A program made the position numbers and the translations under genes. Below the pieces are notes generated by a model. The model was given only the letters and a program-made list of their open reading frames with translations. It searched no databases and was not told the DNA's origin. A stretch of 64,000 nt of DNA from Nocardioides luti (GTDB lineage: Bacteria > Actinomycetota > Actinomycetes > Propionibacteriales > Nocardioidaceae): assembly GCF_014212315.1 (NCBI RefSeq), contig NZ_JACKXE010000001.1:2666001-2730000 (forward strand), read 5' to 3'. This document shows positions 60,472 to 64,000 of this stretch, piece after piece (within the stretch, counting starts at the first letter, position 1; every line of letters begins with the position of its first letter).

Positions 60472-61821
60472 CGGGACGGCCGGCCCCCCGGCGTACGACC
60501 TCTCGTCCAGCGGATCGCTGGCGCGCTCGGTGTCGGCGCCGTCGACGGCGTCGCGGTCCTCGTCGTGGGTGCCGTGCCAGTCGAGGCACAGCAGCGTGGC
60601 GTCGTCCTCCAGCGCGTGGCCGGCGGCGGCGAGCGCGCTGTCGGCGAGCGCCCGGACGACCTCGCGCGGGTGGAGGTCGCGGGTGGCGCGGATCGCGCCG
60701 GGCAGGTCGACCGACGCCACGTGCCGCTCGAGCATCCCGTCGGTCACGAGGACGAGTCGGTCGCCGGGCTGGAGGACGACCTCGGTGCTGTCGTACGCCG
60801 CGTCCGCGAACAGCCCCAGCGGCAGGTTCGCGCGCAGGTCGAGGGTGGTGAGCTCGTCGCCGCGCAGGAGGTACGGCGCCACATGGCCGGCGTTGACCAG
60901 CGCGAGGGACCCGGTGCGCAGGTCCAGCCGGCCGACGAGCCCGGTGACGAAGTCGCTGTTCTCGCTGACCGCGTGCTCGAGGAGGGCGGCGTTGGTCGAC
61001 GCGACCTGCTCGAGCAGCGACTGCCCGCGCCGCCGCCCGCCGCGCAGGCCGCCCAGGCACAGGCTGGCGGTGAGCGCGGCGCCGACGCCGTGGCCCATCG
61101 CATCGGTCAGCGACAGGTGCAGCACGTTGCGCCCGAGGCTGTAGTCGAAGGTGTCGCCGCCGATGCTCGCCGCCGGCTCCAGCCAGCCGGCCAGCGTGAA
61201 CGCCGCCGCCTCGCAGGTCCGCGACTGCGGCAGCAGCCGCTGCTGGATCTCGGCGGACAGGCTGAAGCTCCGGTTGCGCTGGCCCCACTCGAAGAGGTCG
61301 GTGTGCTGGCGGTTCGCGATCACCACGAACGCCAGCAGGTGCGCGACCTGGCCGATCTCGGCGACGACCTCGGGTGCGGGGCGCTCCCGGAGGTACAGCT
61401 CCAGCAGCCCGATCGCCTCCCCCCGCTCGGTCACGGGCGCGAGCACTCGCCACAGGCCCTCGGCCCCGGCCGGCGCGTCCGCCTCCGCGGCCAGCACCTG
61501 CACGGTCTGGGTGCGGACCGCCTGCTCCTCGGGGCCGCCGTCGAAGGGGAGGTATGTCGCCGACTCCTCGCCCCGACGGCGCTCGCCGGGCTCCAGCGGG
61601 CTGCGGGTGGTGGCCAGGCCGGGCGTCGCGCCGGCGACGAGCGGCACGTGCGCGAGGCGTACCAGCGCGCGCCCGGACATGTCGGTGATGAGGAAGGAGA
61701 CCGACACGGCGTCGTACGCCGCCCCGAGCTCGCGGGCGACCGACGCGACGGCGTCGAGCGGTGAGGCCGCCTCCGCCGCGTCGAGGATGCGCCCCACGTC
61801 CATCAACCGGGTGGGCGCCAT
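60469..61821 (-). CDS. GAF-type sensor with SpoIIE/PP2C serine phosphatase domain
   Basis: The 450-residue protein has a GAF-like N-domain to about residue 190 and a SpoIIE PP2C phosphatase domain. The phosphatase metal motifs are IGGDTFDYSL, LTDAMGHGVGAALTASL, LVLVTDGMLE and a C-terminal DDATLLCLDW. Such proteins regulate anti-sigma antagonist cycles after sensing a signal. I choose the start MAPTRLMDVG; TAGGGT lies seven bases before it (leaderless). No RsbW/V partner is encoded nearby, so its target is elsewhere. Confidence 0.88.
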   Translation of the reverse strand: MAPTRLMDVGRILDAAEAASPLDAVASVARELGAAYDAVSVSFLITDMSGRALVRLAHVPLVAGATPGLATTRSPLEPGERRRGEESATYLPFDGGPEEQAVRTQTVQVLAAEADAPAGAEGLWRVLAPVTERGEAIGLLELYLRERPAPEVVAEIGQVAHLLAFVVIANRQHTDLFEWGQRNRSFSLSAEIQQRLLPQSRTCEAAAFTLAGWLEPAASIGGDTFDYSLGRNVLHLSLTDAMGHGVGAALTASLCLGGLRGGRRRGQSLLEQVASTNAALLEHAVSENSDFVTGLVGRLDLRTGSLALVNAGHVAPYLLRGDELTTLDLRANLPLGLFADAAYDSTEVVLQPGDRLVLVTDGMLERHVASVDLPGAIRATRDLHPREVVRALADSALAAAGHALEDDATLLCLDWHGTHDEDRDAVDGADTERASDPLDERSYAGGPAVP

Positions 61822-61828
61822 CCGCAGG

Positions 61829-61834
61829 ACCCTA
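61829..61834 (-). promoter_or_regulatory. -10 element of a leaderless promoter (phosphatase gene)
   Basis: TAGGGT on the minus strand ends seven bases before the ATG at 61821. It overlaps the stop codon of the flavoprotein gene upstream, so the phosphatase may have its own promoter. Confidence 0.4.
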
Positions 61835-63277
61835 CCGGGGCGGGGCCTCCGCGAGGCGCTCATCGCGCAGCGCGGCCAGGTGGGCCAGTCCGGGCCCGAC
61901 GTTGGCCCGCATCCGCGCGACCGCCTCGTCGAGCTCGGGCGAGCCCGGGTGGTCGGGCGCGATCCGGGCGGGGTTGAGCGCGCACCGGTCGGCCCAGTCC
62001 TTGATGTCCGGCTCGGAGTTGAAGGCCGCGGAGTTCTGCAGGCCGACGACGTTCATCGTGGCCCAGTCGGTGAGGCTGTTGCCGAAGGACGAGGGCCTGG
62101 CCAGGCGGTTCTTCTCGGCGTCGCCGCCCTCCGACCCGGCCGGGCGGGTCGCCTCGACGTAGCCCGCCAGCGCGGCCCCGAAGCACGGGAAGCCCGCCCG
62201 AATCGGCTGCAGCGTGATCGCCTCCGGCTGCCAGATCGGCACCAGCGGGGGCTGCTTGAGGCCGTCGGCGGCGCAGTTCACGACCAGCGCGTCGTCGGCG
62301 ACAGCGACGGAGCCGTCGGCGAACTCCAGGCGCCCGCGGTGCGCGGTGACGATGTGCCCCCGGCGTACGACGTTCTCGACGGTCCGCAGCCTCTGCAGCT
62401 CCCAGGTGCCGAGCGTCGGCGCCTTGGCCATGGTCGGCGTGACCGAGCGGTCGATCCGCAGCATGATCCCGGCGTCCTCGAGCCCGAGGAACACCTCGTC
62501 GAGCGACGGCGCGCTCGCGCAGACGCCGAGCATGTCGGCCACCATCGCGAGATAGATCGCCGGGTCCGGCTGGATGACCGCGCGGTTCAGCATCCACGGG
62601 TCGCGCGGCCGCACCCAGCAGATCGCGCCGGGGTCGACGTCGTGGCCGAGCAGCCAGACGATCGCGTCGGTCGCGGTCTTGCCGGAGCCGACCACGACGT
62701 ACTCGCTCGGCGCGTCCTCGACCCGGGGCAGGTCGTTGACGGGGATGACGCGTACGCCGTCGGCGACCCCGAAGCGGGGCGGCGTCTCGGCCGGGATCTC
62801 GGGCGCGAGGTAGCGCGCGTCGACCACGCGGCACCGCTCCGGCACCTCGAACCGCTCGCCCGTCGCCAGGTCCCGGAAGGTGCGGTCGCCGCTGTATTCG
62901 CACCCGGCGAACAGCTCCACCCGCCCCGACCCGAGCATCCGGTCGGCGAGCACACCGTCGTAGTACGCCTGGATCGTCGGCTGGTCGGCCCGTTCGTGCA
63001 GCCCCGCCTCGGGCCCCTCGGTCTGGATCCGCCCGCCGCCGAGCAGGGTCGACGCGACGCCGTAGAACGTGGAGGACTGGTGAAGCCGGACGAACGGGTA
63101 CGCCTCGCGCCAGTGCCCACCCACCCCCGCCCGCCGGTCGACCAGCGCGACGCGCACGCCGTCGGCGTGGTCGATCAGCGCGTCCGTGAACGCCATCCCC
63201 GACGCGCCAGCGCCGACCACGAGGTAGTCGACGTCGACCAGCCGCTGCGCAGGAGTCACACGAGCACCGTGCCACAT
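61832..63277 (-). CDS. Flavin-binding monooxygenase/oxidoreductase-like protein
   Basis: The 481-residue protein has an N-terminal FAD motif VVGAGASGMA, a GGHWREAYPF segment and a second Rossmann motif VVGSGKTATDA, in the layout of FAD/NAD(P) monooxygenases (Baeyer-Villiger or N-hydroxylating type), although the usual FxGxxxHxxxW fingerprint is not visible. Either the ATG at 63277 or a GTG at 63259 can be the start; I keep the longer one. Divergent from the partial secreted gene. Substrate unknown. Confidence 0.8.
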   Translation of the reverse strand: MWHGARVTPAQRLVDVDYLVVGAGASGMAFTDALIDHADGVRVALVDRRAGVGGHWREAYPFVRLHQSSTFYGVASTLLGGGRIQTEGPEAGLHERADQPTIQAYYDGVLADRMLGSGRVELFAGCEYSGDRTFRDLATGERFEVPERCRVVDARYLAPEIPAETPPRFGVADGVRVIPVNDLPRVEDAPSEYVVVGSGKTATDAIVWLLGHDVDPGAICWVRPRDPWMLNRAVIQPDPAIYLAMVADMLGVCASAPSLDEVFLGLEDAGIMLRIDRSVTPTMAKAPTLGTWELQRLRTVENVVRRGHIVTAHRGRLEFADGSVAVADDALVVNCAADGLKQPPLVPIWQPEAITLQPIRAGFPCFGAALAGYVEATRPAGSEGGDAEKNRLARPSSFGNSLTDWATMNVVGLQNSAAFNSEPDIKDWADRCALNPARIAPDHPGSPELDEAVARMRANVGPGLAHLAALRDERLAEAPPR

Positions 63278-63336
63278 CTCCGCCCCTGGGCGGGCACGAG
63301 TTGGGCGAACTCCCGGCGTACGTCACCGCGCCGACC

Positions 63337-63342
63337 TAGCCT
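63337..63342 (+). promoter_or_regulatory. -10 element of a leaderless promoter
   Basis: TAGCCT lies six bases before the GTG of the secreted propeller gene, with no ribosome site. Confidence 0.45.
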
Positions 63343-63348
63343 GAGCGC

Positions 63349-64000
63349 GTGATCCTGGTGTCCGTACGCCGCCTCGTCCTCGCCGTCCTCGTCGCCGTGC
63401 TCGTGGGTGTGATCGGTGTGGGGGGCGCGGTGGGCTCGTGGACGACCGCGTCGGCGCTCTCGCCGGGCGGTGACCGGACCGAGCCGAAGGTGCTGCACCG
63501 GGTGGTCTGGGACCACTTGAAGCACGGCCGGAAGGGCATCCACCTGCGGTCGGCCCGGTTGGACGGAGGCGGACTGCGCCGCATCTACGACGTGGGGCAC
63601 GGCTTCATCACCGAGCTGACCCTGGACCGCGCTGGGCGTCGGGTGGCCTTCGCGCCGTGCTGTGGCGCGCGTCGGGCGGCGATCGTCGTCGTGCCGGTCC
63701 TCGGAGGCGAGCCGCTCGAGCCGCTCGCCCGGCATCCCCGGATCTTCGCCGCTGGCGGGATCGGGTGGTCCCCGGACGGCAAGCGGATCGCCTTCGAGGG
63801 TTACGTGGCCCACGGCGGCGATTCGATGACGTCGTTGTACACGATCCGGCCGGACGGGACCGGTCTCCGCCTGGTCCTGCGGAACTCGGTCTCGGACCAC
63901 TACACGATCAACAACGCGCTCGCCTGGACCCGCGACGGCATCCTCTACTCGGACGGCCACGACCTGCGTTCGGCTTGGGCTGGTTCCTCGCACGTCGTCC
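63349..64000 (+). CDS. Secreted TolB/PD40-like propeller protein (3' end outside window)
   Basis: The visible 217 residues begin with a signal peptide or anchor (VRRLVLAVLVAVLVGVIGVGGAVG) and continue with propeller blades of the PD40 type: LDRAGRRVAFAPCC, IGWSPDGKRIAFEG and LYTIRPDGTGLRLVL. Alternation of 'W-SPDG-K-IAF' strands is typical of WD40-like/TolB repeats. The gene runs off the window. It is divergent from the flavoprotein gene. Its role, perhaps binding of a ligand or partner outside the cell, is unknown. Confidence 0.8.
   Translation, partial: MILVSVRRLVLAVLVAVLVGVIGVGGAVGSWTTASALSPGGDRTEPKVLHRVVWDHLKHGRKGIHLRSARLDGGGLRRIYDVGHGFITELTLDRAGRRVAFAPCCGARRAAIVVVPVLGGEPLEPLARHPRIFAAGGIGWSPDGKRIAFEGYVAHGGDSMTSLYTIRPDGTGLRLVLRNSVSDHYTINNALAWTRDGILYSDGHDLRSAWAGSSHVV

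Overview
The window is high-GC actinobacterial DNA. Strong G/C third positions, frequent GTG starts, four-base ATGA/GTGA gene junctions and many leaderless-looking promoters fit a Nocardioides-like member of the Propionibacteriales. This placement is inferred from style and gene content, not from a marker gene. I see no integrase, transposase, phage gene or cas gene. One tRNA gene (Gly, anticodon UCC) is present.

Layout. 0-2.5 kb: an electron-transfer reductase (cut by the window edge) and an acyl desaturase. 2.5-10.1 kb: small VOC and hypothetical genes, an epoxide-hydrolase-like enzyme, a molybdopterin oxidoreductase with its flavin reductase (the pair is flanked by two matching palindromes), phosphoglucomutase, and a GH78 rhamnosidase. 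10.2-17.6 kb: a secreted propeller-like protein, a beta-glucuronidase, an MBL hydrolase, an MFS pump, and two divergent paralogous LysR regulators separated by a four-copy palindrome array. 17.7-21.4 kb: a low-GC lipoprotein and a secreted CocE/X-Pro-type hydrolase.

22.2-38.3 kb is the most interesting block. Two divergent operons look like an uncharacterised catabolic island. The leftward operon encodes a CUT2-type ABC importer (binding lipoprotein, permease, ATPase), an HSL-type esterase, a class A flavin monooxygenase and a bicovalent-flavin BBE-type oxidase. The rightward operon encodes a small ABM monooxygenase, two FAH-family hydrolases, an aldehyde dehydrogenase, two SDRs (one lacking the catalytic Tyr), a VOC protein, a type I extradiol dioxygenase, a tandem HbpS/GlcG-like protein, a ketopantoate-reductase-like enzyme and an MBL protein. 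Together they read as uptake, activation, ring hydroxylation, meta-cleavage and processing of an unidentified, probably aromatic, substrate. A Tat-exported vanadium haloperoxidase follows behind a strong operator-like dyad.

40-64 kb: an epimerase, an ArsR-controlled MFS pump, a PAQR/hemolysin III protein, trmL, an ABC-2 exporter with a DesK/DesR-type two-component system, a SigE-type sigma factor with a membrane partner, the tRNA, membrane and propeller proteins, a TetR-glycosyltransferase pair, an MMPL transporter, a methyltransferase, an alpha/beta hydrolase interrupted by an amber codon, a TetR/SDR divergent pair with duplicated operators, a SpoIIE-type phosphatase, a flavoprotein, and a partial secreted propeller protein.

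The striking non-coding theme is a family of about 40-nt palindromes (roughly 25 full or partial copies between 16.4 and 40.0 kb, none elsewhere). Their central stems change in a compensatory way, and several copies provide the stop codons or C-terminal tails of adjacent genes.
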